This document shows positions 47,945-55,618 of a stretch of DNA of 64,000 bases, in pieces. The notes under the pieces were generated by a model, which saw only the letters and a list, made by a program, of their open reading frames with translations, did no database searches and had not been told where the DNA came from. Position 1 is the first letter of the stretch; every line of letters starts with the position of its first letter. This DNA comes from Splendidivirga corallicola (GTDB lineage Bacteria > Bacteroidota > Bacteroidia > Cytophagales > Cyclobacteriaceae). The position numbers and the translations under genes are program-made. Where the stretch lies: assembly GCA_030442035.1 (NCBI GenBank), contig JAUJEA010000002.1, positions 372,001 to 436,000 of the forward strand. The letters are read 5' to 3'.

Positions 47945-49249
47945 TCATCCTCCTGCGCTCAATTTGCCCTCAGCCTTCGCTGGTTTTAGACCATTATTCC
48001 TAATATTCACAAAGCGGACCAGCAACTGGAACCAAAATGAAGCGCCTTGCGTGGCTGCCAGGGCTGTGATCAGCCAACCCAGGAATACATAAAATTTTTC
48101 ACGGGGGCTTTTTCCGAAATGATATACATTCCACGCTTTCTTCACAGTTTCACCAGGTTCATTAGATGCAAAAACTGCTTGCTCAGTCTTATATAGCTGT
48201 TTAAGTGAATCAATTTGGGACTCAGATGTATTTAAGAACTTCTGGTATTCATCTCTGTTCTTTTCAAGAAATTCCTGAGAAATTGAATCCAAAGGGCAAA
48301 GACGCTTTAGTCCACAGGCAAATTCTTTGTGACATTTTGCTGTAGTATACCCGGATTTACCAATCATCACACATTCTCTTATTCCGCAAAAACCTGCTCT
48401 AAACTCTTCAGTAGATTCAGTCATCTTTTTTTTGATGGAGTCAATCTTATTGAGAATATGCTTGGAAGTGATGACACCAATTTCCTTTTTAGACTTCCAA
48501 CCAATTGGCATACCCAGCGTATCGATCATGGCAATTGCAGCCAATGAACGATCGATATTGATTATAGCTGAATCCGGTGAGTCACTCACTACAGTTGATG
48601 CCAGCGACACTAGCTTACCTCGCTCTTCTTCATTTTTAGCATAATAATCCACGAGTCTGATTGTATTTACATTTCCCAGTACAGCCAATGGAAGAGCAAT
48701 GAAAAACAGGTATATCTTGCTTTCTCGTTTAAACCAGCCAGAAACTCTATCCATGTAATTGTCATACCAGTTTTCAATTGCTGACCTTAATTCTTCAAAT
48801 GAATTGCTACTGGCAAGAAATGAGCGAAAGAGCGATTTGACCCTTGTATGGTTCTCAATCAGCGAGATCCCTTTTTCGAACCTGGTAAGCTTTAAGTCAC
48901 TGGAAGCTGATCCGGCATCCGTAGCTGCACCCTCCGTTGGAGATACTTTAACGCTCACAAGATCTAAAATCACACTGGCAAAAACCTGGGCGGGAATATA
49001 GGATGGTCCTACTGAGCCTGGCCTTTTCTTCAAAGCCTGGATCTGCGGATGTCCGTAAATTGCTTTTCCCCAGCTACTGTTATCATCGTAGGGCTGATAG
49101 AAGTATTCCAGGATGGTTTTTTGAAGAATTTTGTTCCTCTTTTTAAATAATTGGTAAAACCATTCCAATATTCCACTGCATACTGTACTTAATAAGAAGT
49201 AGATGAGGATTATTGCAATGAACAGGTCTAAAGCTTGAGTGATTTGCAT
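47945..49249 (-). CDS. Polytopic membrane protein of a widespread uncharacterised family
   Basis: A 434-aa protein from ATG 49249 (a TTG start at 49282 is less likely). A first helix LFIAIILIYFLLSTVCSGILEWFY is followed by YGHPQIQALKKRPGSVGPSYIPAQVFASVILDLV, then IENWYDNYMDRVSGWFKRESKIYLFFIALPLAVLGNVNTIRLV (second helix region). There is a long soluble part with six cysteines (FCGIRECVMIG...CHKEFACGLKRLCPLD) and the end FLGWLITALAATQGASFWFQLLVRFVNIRNNG. I recall this WYDNxMDRVSGW...LGWLxTALAxxxGAxFWFxLL pattern from many bacterial membrane proteins of unknown role. The Cys-rich insert seems specific to this copy. Confidence 0.68.
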   Translation of the reverse strand: MQITQALDLFIAIILIYFLLSTVCSGILEWFYQLFKKRNKILQKTILEYFYQPYDDNSSWGKAIYGHPQIQALKKRPGSVGPSYIPAQVFASVILDLVSVKVSPTEGAATDAGSASSDLKLTRFEKGISLIENHTRVKSLFRSFLASSNSFEELRSAIENWYDNYMDRVSGWFKRESKIYLFFIALPLAVLGNVNTIRLVDYYAKNEEERGKLVSLASTVVSDSPDSAIINIDRSLAAIAMIDTLGMPIGWKSKKEIGVITSKHILNKIDSIKKKMTESTEEFRAGFCGIRECVMIGKSGYTTAKCHKEFACGLKRLCPLDSISQEFLEKNRDEYQKFLNTSESQIDSLKQLYKTEQAVFASNEPGETVKKAWNVYHFGKSPREKFYVFLGWLITALAATQGASFWFQLLVRFVNIRNNGLKPAKAEGKLSAGG

Positions 49250-49366
49250 AGAATGATCGTGTTTACCGCTTACATTATCCAATCAAATTTCCAGAAGGCA
49301 ATAAGATTTTTCAATACCCAACATTGGGTATTTTTAGCGGAAACTGAAGACAGGCAAGAATAATAG

Positions 49367-49417
49367 CCTCTTAGATTTGATGATCTCCAGTTGAGAGTGA
49401 TAGCTACAGATCCTACC
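49367..49417 (+). repeat. Fragment of the 3' end of the 45402-46010 gene
   Basis: About 44 of 51 bases match 45951-46001; read in frame it gives PLRFDDLQLRVIATDPTY against PLRFEDLQLRVIAADPKFS. With the intact copy it forms a direct repeat flanking the three minus-strand genes at 46094-49249. Confidence 0.75.
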
Positions 49418-49439
49418 TACCCTATAAACCTGATATGCA

Positions 49440-49475
49440 GAAGGGTTGATCTATTAATCAACCCTTCCTTTTAAA
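49440..49475. terminator. Hairpin with T-rich tail
   Basis: GAAGGGTTGAT (49440-49450) pairs exactly with ATCAACCCTTC (49457-49467), followed by CTTTT. No gene ends immediately before it on the plus strand; it may be the terminator of the vanished gene of which the 49367 fragment is left. Confidence 0.55.
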
Positions 49476-49493
49476 GTAGAGAATTTCTTAAAA

Positions 49494-49735
49494 TAGAGGG
49501 CCATTTCTACGAAGTGACCCTCTTTTCTCAACAGCAGCGGTTTTCCGCCAATTATGCGCCGTTAATGTCCTTGGGCTAACCTTAATTAATAGGGCAGGAA
49601 ACTCCCAGGTTCCCTGCCCTTCTACTCAAACTATGGATAGTAACTATAGATTGTTGAATATTACCTGCCAGGGGATCTCCAAACCATACCTAAACCAGCC
49701 TTATTGTTTGCATTTTTCTATTGCAACTACGGTTG
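49494..49735. repeat. ~240-base degenerate repeat, left copy
   Basis: Shares order and words with 52054-52305: a hairpin GAGGGnCA...TGACCCTC; CAACAGC followed by CCGCCAATTATGCGCCGTTAATG; a second hairpin (GGGCAGGAA/TTCCCTGCCC); CTATGGATA; and finally TGCAACTA. The next ~130 bases to 49863 hold no recognisable feature. The copies flank the two genes at 49864-52010 in the same orientation. Confidence 0.6.
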
Positions 49736-49863
49736 GAGCCAATTACGAAAAACTCTAAGGGTTTGTGGCGTTAGGTCTTTCGACCTCTATTACTGCTTTT
49801 CCCTGTGGTGTTAAACAAGCGCCAGGCTTGAGACCTTTAATCCCTTTCTCCCGGGTGCTATCT

Positions 49864-50631
49864 TTATGGGGTTTCATTTCTTGTTTCCTGCTTCACCTTT
49901 CTTTTCAGATCAAATAACCACGAAACCCCCAGCTTCCAGAACTCCACGTCATTCCTGAAATTATAGGTGCGGTCCCATACATTCAGATCCTTTGTTATGG
50001 AAACCAGAGTGTATTCCCGCGTTAATGCAAAAGATATTTTTTTAAATGGTGAGTAACGGATGCCGAAGGTATAGTTAGGCACTATCTTTTTGACACTGTT
50101 CTGTTTGATCTCATTGGCTATGATCGTTAAACCTGGATTTGTATCATCATAATTTACCACACCTGGTTCATACTCATCGAGGATCAGAAGGTTTATACCA
50201 CCGCCAAATGCTATCTTTTTCCTTTTGAAAAGTGCGTGGTAGTAGTGCGCATAAAAAGAATGTCTCCGCTGTAAAGTCCCCACGGTGGGGTTAAACGGGC
50301 CAAAGCGACTTTTGTCATACCTATTCCAAATAATGAATTCAACATCATGAATTTCTGTATGTGTGTAACCTAATCTCAAAAAGGACCTGCTACCCTGGCG
50401 CTCCACAAAAATGGAGAATACCCCCAGGTGAGGATCACTGCCACCATTTTCACAGCAATTCCTGATAGCCACTATGCTGTCTGCTATGATATGCGAACCC
50501 TCTTGTCTTGTTTTTTTGCTCAGGTAAGGTTCCACACCCAGTTTCCACTCCTGCGCAAAAAGTGCTATGTATGATCCTGTCATTAAAAATAACAGGGTCA
50601 TACATAGCTTTATCAATTGATCTGATCTCAA
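49864..50631 (-). CDS. Exported hypothetical protein, beta-barrel-like
   Basis: A 255-aa protein with a signal (MTLLFLMTGSYIALFAQ within the first 27 residues) and a strand-rich body (FLRLGYTHTEIHDVEFIIW, KKIAFGGGINLLIL, NYTFGIRYSPFKKISFALTREYTL, EFWKLGVSWLFDLKRK), like a small outer-membrane barrel. Its ATG overlaps the preceding lipoprotein stop by 4 bases, so the two are a coupled pair. No family recognised. Confidence 0.6.
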   Translation of the reverse strand: MRSDQLIKLCMTLLFLMTGSYIALFAQEWKLGVEPYLSKKTRQEGSHIIADSIVAIRNCCENGGSDPHLGVFSIFVERQGSRSFLRLGYTHTEIHDVEFIIWNRYDKSRFGPFNPTVGTLQRRHSFYAHYYHALFKRKKIAFGGGINLLILDEYEPGVVNYDDTNPGLTIIANEIKQNSVKKIVPNYTFGIRYSPFKKISFALTREYTLVSITKDLNVWDRTYNFRNDVEFWKLGVSWLFDLKRKVKQETRNETP

Positions 50632-52010
50632 AGTCTGTTTTTTCTATTCACCCAAAAATACATTTTATCATCTGCCAGGTAACTGGTGCCATTGTGGCAA
50701 GGCCCATCGGTAAAATTTACATAGTGTGAACCAATCCTGTCTGCTAAATTAGACATCCGGAGCGGTACAAAATCTGTTTTTCTTTCATTGACCTTTTTAC
50801 CTCTTAATGTTATGTCTATGTCCGTGTCATAATACTCATTGATCGTTTTATTCTGGAAGCTGGCGTCTTCTTCATACCACACATATTTCATCCTGTTGCT
50901 GTGAAATCCGGGGTCCCAGGTAACGTTCATGCCCAAATTTACAGTTTTAATAATGGGATCACAATCAAACCATTTACAGGTTCTGTAGTCCTTTCTTTTG
51001 CCTTCATCCTGTTCCGTTTCATACACTCCCTCATCCATGTTCAGGTCCCACATAATTGCCCACACGGTTATTTCCATTCTGCCCAGCACCCAATCTTCCA
51101 AACCTCGCAATTTTGAAATACTGGCAAACTGGATCTGGCTTACGTTTTCTTCTGAAGGGTCAGTTTCCCGGGAGCAATCATTTGCATTGCTGCTTCCACT
51201 TCCACCGTTACCACCTCCACCAATAGGGCCAGGGGTATCCAGCCGGCAGGCAAAGATATTTCGATAATCCAGCGTGTTAAAATAGGCAAAGTATGGATTC
51301 AGCATGATAGGCGTGTTCAGGCAATATTCTGTCCGGCCACCATCGTTCACCAGGTGATTGTATTCTTCTATGGGCATAGCTACCACTCTTTCATTGGCCC
51401 CTACCACTATAGTTGGTTGTGTAGGTGGAACTTTTGGGTCCAGCCATATGGTTTCTCCCGCTGTGTTAAACGCCTCCAGTTTATCCGCTTCGCTTTCCTC
51501 ATAATCCGCCGGAACAAAAACCACCAATGGATCATAATTTTGGGTGTCCCAGCTCTCGGCAGAAGCTGCTGGCAGCTCTGGCAAACTGATCTGCAGCAAA
51601 GGGTATTTGACAGCTATTGCTTCAATAAGGTCTTCAAATGCTGCTTCATCTGTTCTGCTATTTGAGGATGCTGATCTCAGTAGCTCCGTAAAAGATAATG
51701 TCTCGGTTCTGCCGTTAGCATGCTCCACCTGAACCGGATCATCTTTCACCCTGGCAAAAAGAATGTCATAATCCCCGTCAAATTGTTTGACTGCTTCGGT
51801 TTTAAGGAATTTTTTGACATTGTTATCTGAAATGGTGGCTGACAAAACCTGGGTAAACTGCTTGCCCAGCTTATTGAGTTCTGTGGCATCAAAGGCAATT
51901 TGCTCCTCTGTAAATTCAGGTGGCTGTTCTTCCAGTGGGTTAAGCTGATTGCATGCACAGAAGAGCGCACACAATGGAATAACACGTAAAAAGTTCAAAG
52001 CCTTTTTCAT
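50628..52010 (-). CDS. Lipoprotein of unknown function
   Basis: A 460-aa protein from ATG 52010, which starts the lipoprotein signal MKKALNFLRVIPLCALFCACNQ; the frame to 52052 is an untranslated extension. The N-terminal ~150 residues are helical. A middle segment resembles QPTIVVGANERVVAMPIEEYNHLV. A Gly/Ser-Asn linker (GGGGNGGSGSSNANDCS) leads to a C-terminal ~190-residue beta domain (DWVLGRMEITVWAIMWDLN ... CKWFDCDPIIKTVNLGMNVTW). No catalytic motif recognised. First of a coupled two-gene unit with the 255-aa barrel-like protein. Confidence 0.62.
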   Translation of the reverse strand: MKKALNFLRVIPLCALFCACNQLNPLEEQPPEFTEEQIAFDATELNKLGKQFTQVLSATISDNNVKKFLKTEAVKQFDGDYDILFARVKDDPVQVEHANGRTETLSFTELLRSASSNSRTDEAAFEDLIEAIAVKYPLLQISLPELPAASAESWDTQNYDPLVVFVPADYEESEADKLEAFNTAGETIWLDPKVPPTQPTIVVGANERVVAMPIEEYNHLVNDGGRTEYCLNTPIMLNPYFAYFNTLDYRNIFACRLDTPGPIGGGGNGGSGSSNANDCSRETDPSEENVSQIQFASISKLRGLEDWVLGRMEITVWAIMWDLNMDEGVYETEQDEGKRKDYRTCKWFDCDPIIKTVNLGMNVTWDPGFHSNRMKYVWYEEDASFQNKTINEYYDTDIDITLRGKKVNERKTDFVPLRMSNLADRIGSHYVNFTDGPCHNGTSYLADDKMYFWVNRKNRL

Positions 52011-52053
52011 AGTAATTTGATTAGTGATTATTAAAAAATTATACAAATTCAAT

Positions 52054-52305
52054 AAAGAGGGTCAATTCTCCCAAATCAACCCTCATTTCCAACAGCTATG
52101 GATAGCCGCCAATTACGCTCCGTTAATGCTACCAGGTATCACTACCTGATGGTAATTCCCATGTTCCAATAAAAATTTGCGGATTACCGCAATTAGTTTA
52201 ATGCTTTAAAAGAGCGGAAACACATGCCTACTCCCGCTCAGTATATCCAGCTAATGGATAATTAATTAACGATGTTTTTTTAATCGCAACTATAAGGGAT
52301 ATGCT
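52054..52305. repeat. ~240-base degenerate repeat, right copy
   Basis: Counterpart of 49494-49735: GAGGGTCA...TCAACCCTC hairpin, CAACAGC, CCGCCAATTACGCTCCGTTAATG, a second hairpin around GAGCGGAAAC...CTCCCGCTC, CTAATGGATAA and CGCAACTA. The remainder to 52423 is the promoter region of the XRE gene. Confidence 0.6.
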
Positions 52306-52423
52306 AGCCTAAACCTTATTTAAAGTAAATTTTCCTTATTTTTGATTGAAACGGAAAAAGGTCTAACAATAATAGATACTTAAAGTTTCATTTTCAAACT
52401 TTTTGGGTATTTTATTTTAAATA

Positions 52424-52807
52424 TTGAAACAAAATATATCATTGCTAGGAAGTGAGGTCAAAAAAATCCGAAAGGATCTTGGTTACACTCAAACAGATAT
52501 TGCTGATTACACCGGGTTTACACGTGGCAGTGTAAATAAAATTGAACGTAACGAACAAAGGCCTCCCATAGACTTTTTGGTGAAGTTCGCGGAACTATGT
52601 GAAATATCTCTGGATCAACTTACTGGTTTGAAAAAAAAGACCCCACTCATTTCTGATACACTTAAAATTTTGAGTGAGTTAAAAAAATCCAGCGATAAAG
52701 GTAAAAAAGAAACGCTGGCAAACAGTATTTTGGAAATTATCCAGAAACTTGAGAGTGAAAATGAAGAATTGAAGAAAGATATACGGGACCTGATTAGAAA
52801 ATTTTGA
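52424..52807 (+). CDS. XRE family transcriptional regulator
   Basis: A 127-aa protein beginning at TTG 52424 (no in-frame ATG or GTG before the HTH). It has a classic Cro/CI helix-turn-helix (VKKIRKDLGYTQTDIADYTGFTRGSVNKIERNEQRP) in the first 60 residues and a helical coiled-coil C-terminus (LEIIQKLESENEELKKDIRDL). It is convergent with, and one base away from, the TPR gene stop. Target unknown. Confidence 0.85.
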   Translation: MKQNISLLGSEVKKIRKDLGYTQTDIADYTGFTRGSVNKIERNEQRPPIDFLVKFAELCEISLDQLTGLKKKTPLISDTLKILSELKKSSDKGKKETLANSILEIIQKLESENEELKKDIRDLIRKF

Positions 52808-52808
52808 T

Positions 52809-54182
52809 CTAGTCAGTATTCATATCATATTTTGCCTTAAACTTCTTTTTTACGGAAATCCTTCTTTTCTTTCTTCTCCAATTTAATATAATCAATACAA
52901 TGCAACATAAAGTTGCAATTCCACCTATTGGTGTAAACCATGTCAGATAGGACCACAAGAAATCAATCTTATATTCATCAGCTTCCTTTTCAGCAAGAAA
53001 AACTTCTTCCATTATCATTTCGCTCTCGCCTTGATCAAGAATGATTTTCGATTTTTCAAGATCATTGATTCGGCTCATGACCTTTCCAACGTCAAATGAT
53101 ACTTCCATTTTATGGCTTAAGGAGTCCATGTACTTACAACTTGTTATTAATTCCCGGTTGGATTGAAATGCGATCCTCAAATCATAATCACGGATATTAT
53201 CAATTGCTTTACCAGTACCAAGGTTCTTCTTAATTGATCTATCCAGGTAATAATAGGAAGAATCAATATCTCCAATGTTATAATATAAAACTCCCAAATT
53301 GTTTAGCTGAGTCAAATAAAGTCTGTCACTACCAATTTGCGCTGTTATATTGAGGGCATTAAACAGGTACAACTTAGCTTTAGCATAATCTTCCAGCGAT
53401 AGATGTAATCTTGCAAGATTATTTAAGATCTTGCTTTGATGAACCGGGTTCCCATTAAGTTTCCTTGATACATTATAATATTTGAAGGCACTATCTTTGT
53501 ATGAAATGGAATTATTCAACATCATCCGGTAATACAATATTCCTATCTCATTAAATACCTCTGCATACCTGACAGTGTCAGTTAAATTTCCATTATTTTC
53601 AATTAGCCTTTTCACCATGAATATACTTCTGAATGCCTCTGGTATATCATTTCTAAATTTGTGCGTAAGCCCTAATTCAAAGTAACAATCTTGTAATATT
53701 TGCCAATTATCAATTTTTTCGGCAATTTTTAGTCGCTGGTTCATGAATTCAAGTGAAGTATTATAACGTCCCTTCTCTCTGGCTATCAATGCAACTTTCC
53801 TCAATACCTCTTGCTCTTTTTTTAGATTATTAATGCTTCTGTACGCTTTTCTCGCTCCCATGTAATAACGAACTGCCAGCTTTAAATCAGCTTTTAAGTG
53901 ATACAGGTAGCCCATCATGAAATAGCTTTTTGCCAAAAGTTTTTTGTTCCGGGCTTTCAGCGCATGCTCCTCGGAGCTTTTGCAGTACAAAATGGCTTTA
54001 TCAAGTGAATCTTTGAGTGAAATGTAAGACAAGTGATAGTAGACACTGGCTAAATCAGCATGATCAGATGTTTGATTTATGATATTTAGTAAACTATCTC
54101 TCTCATTATGAGTTGAATTGGAAAAACTTAAAGACCAATTAAGCAGAATGATAGCGCATATTAGTTTGAATTTTATTCTCAT
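52809..54182 (-). CDS. TPR sensor-like membrane protein without an output domain
   Basis: A 457-aa protein: signal peptide (MRIKFKLICAIILLNWSLSFS), about eight TPR-like repeats (~40-330, for example LAVRYYMGARKAYRSINNLKKE, YLTQLNNLGVLYYNIGDIDSSYYYLDRSI), a helix at ~415-440 (IGGIATLCCIVLIILNW), then only a short basic tail. This is the layout of Bacteroidota TPR histidine kinases and LuxR-like regulators, but the kinase or DNA-binding part is absent. The frame ends cleanly at a stop, so either a short natural form or a truncation. Confidence 0.75.
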   Translation of the reverse strand: MRIKFKLICAIILLNWSLSFSNSTHNERDSLLNIINQTSDHADLASVYYHLSYISLKDSLDKAILYCKSSEEHALKARNKKLLAKSYFMMGYLYHLKADLKLAVRYYMGARKAYRSINNLKKEQEVLRKVALIAREKGRYNTSLEFMNQRLKIAEKIDNWQILQDCYFELGLTHKFRNDIPEAFRSIFMVKRLIENNGNLTDTVRYAEVFNEIGILYYRMMLNNSISYKDSAFKYYNVSRKLNGNPVHQSKILNNLARLHLSLEDYAKAKLYLFNALNITAQIGSDRLYLTQLNNLGVLYYNIGDIDSSYYYLDRSIKKNLGTGKAIDNIRDYDLRIAFQSNRELITSCKYMDSLSHKMEVSFDVGKVMSRINDLEKSKIILDQGESEMIMEEVFLAEKEADEYKIDFLWSYLTWFTPIGGIATLCCIVLIILNWRRKKRRISVKKKFKAKYDMNTD

Positions 54183-54235
54183 TTGATAATAAATGACTGA
54201 ATATTAAATAGTTAACAGATGCATAATTAATAAAA

Positions 54236-54255
54236 AAACCGCAAAAATGCGGTTT
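54236..54255 (-). terminator. Short stem-loop terminator
   Basis: AAACCGCA (54236-54243) pairs with TGCGGTTT (54248-54255) around A4. On the minus strand a T-rich run follows. It separates the 59-aa lipoprotein from the TPR gene. Confidence 0.7.
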
Positions 54256-54282
54256 ATGTATAGAGTAATCACCATTTAATGT

Positions 54283-54462
54283 TCAATCACCCTCACTCGG
54301 AGGATCGTTTGGTGAACCTGATCCTTGGCTTCCATCATCTTCTGTTGATTCATTTTCAGGTAATTCTATTCTCAAATCCTCCAAACCATCCTGCACTTCA
54401 CAGGAGCTGGCAAACAGTGATATCATAAATAATGATACCAATACTATCCTTAGCTTTTTCAT
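54283..54462 (-). CDS. Small lipoprotein (59 aa)
   Basis: ATG 54462 to TGA 54283: signal and lipobox MKKLRIVLVSLFMISLFASSC, then an acidic Gly/Ser/Asp-rich tail (ENESTEDDGSQGSGSPNDPP). The complete export signal, lipobox Cys 21 and a terminator directly after the stop support a real gene. Function unknown; the tail has the look of a disordered surface peptide. Confidence 0.68.
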   Translation of the reverse strand: MKKLRIVLVSLFMISLFASSCEVQDGLEDLRIELPENESTEDDGSQGSGSPNDPPSEGD

Positions 54463-54919
54463 TGTATTGTTATTTAAAATTTGTTCCTATTGTTTTACTT
54501 AAAGTGATGATGATATCTTCCGGTTTCACCACCTTATATTCTTGCAGATCGCTTCAAACTGACGGCTATGGACAAGAGCCTTGCATGAGAACCGGACGAC
54601 AGCTAAAAGCTGACCTGTGCATTAGTTTTTTTCATTCAATTAATGTAAGGTTCTGATTTGATTGCTTTCTGATAAAGTGGATGGCAGCTATTCTTATCAG
54701 CAAATCAGCTATCAGAACTCTATTGTAGAAGGGCCTTAACCCTTCATTGTACCCAGGAATTGAAGCCTCAAATTAAGTGCTGCCCGGCACGCTAAAAAAA
54801 ATATTGCCCATATCCTTTCAACAAGTTTTGCCATATAAAAACACTGCTTACCAATAAGTTACAAACAAAATACATGGCATTAAGACCGGCAGGGATTTTT
54901 TTAGGCGGGAAGGACACCA

Positions 54920-54993
54920 TTGGTTCACAAACTGGCAGACCTTGATAAGAACAGATTGTTGTCTTCCAGACTTTCAGAATTACTCCCTCCTGG
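54920..54993 (+). repeat. Second fragment of the 45402-46010 gene
   Basis: About 85% identical to 45884-45957 and in frame: VHKLADLDKNRLLSSRLSELLP versus IHKLADLDKNRLPSFRLSELLP. The match ends just where the 49367 fragment begins to match (LLP/PLRF), after which the sequences differ. Confidence 0.75.
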
Positions 54994-55423
54994 TAATACC
55001 ATCACTGTATCGAGTATTGGACTTCTCATAAACGTGATAGCTTCTCTATCATCTGGTTCATTTCTTAAAAAATCCGGAGCTAACGTTCACCATATATGAC
55101 TCCTTCCATATCAAACTCAAAATTCCAGTACCCGAAACACTAAAGGTGGAAGAAATATCATCTTCTCCTAACAAATTAGCTAATTAGAAGATAACCTCAT
55201 TCCGCTAAAATATTTCATTGTTGGCCACCGGTAATTTCAGCCGTTTGTTTAAAACTAAGTTCTTTCATTTCACAGGTTTTTGAGTTTCAGGGCTTGAGTA
55301 TATTGTTCAATTAATTTATCCTGAGTATTAAAGTTGCTATACAAATTAATCCAGGCGTAAGGTTAATTACGTACCATGAATAAATTCTGCACTTAAACAT
55401 TAACCCTCTATTTGCCAGATGTT

Positions 55424-55454
55424 TCATGACCTGTTATCTGACCTGTCAGTCATG
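55424..55454. promoter_or_regulatory. TCATGAC inverted repeat upstream of the module
   Basis: TCATGAC (55424-55430) and GTCATGA (55448-55454) are exact inverted arms, with GACCTG repeated at 55428 and 55440. It lies 165 bases before the methyltransferase start; possible regulator site, unproven. Confidence 0.4.
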
Positions 55455-55618
55455 AATTGTGCTCATGGTACAAAAGTGCACCTACTATTCTGGCCGCATA
55501 TCTCATAGCTTTATCATCTCCAATTGAGGGTTTTGACTGACCCCTTAAAGAATGTAACCCTCCAAGGACATTTCCCCATGAGGAACCTAAAGAGGCTAAT
55601 TGACAACTGTTAAAGCCA

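Larger units (their letters stand above)
54463..55618. other. Long gene-free stretch before the methyltransferase-helicase module
   Basis: 1.15 kb without an intact gene. It contains small dyads (CAGCT/AGCTG near 54600; GAAGGG/CCCTTC near 54730), a word GGCTATGGA near 54564 reminiscent of the 240-base repeats, and the duplicated-gene fragment at 54920-54993. The promoter of the module must be near the right edge. Confidence 0.45.

Noticed and set aside
54520-54630. Possible group II intron end (GAGCC...GAACCGG text)
   Set aside because: No domain V hairpin with the required catalytic triad and no reverse transcriptase gene nearby.
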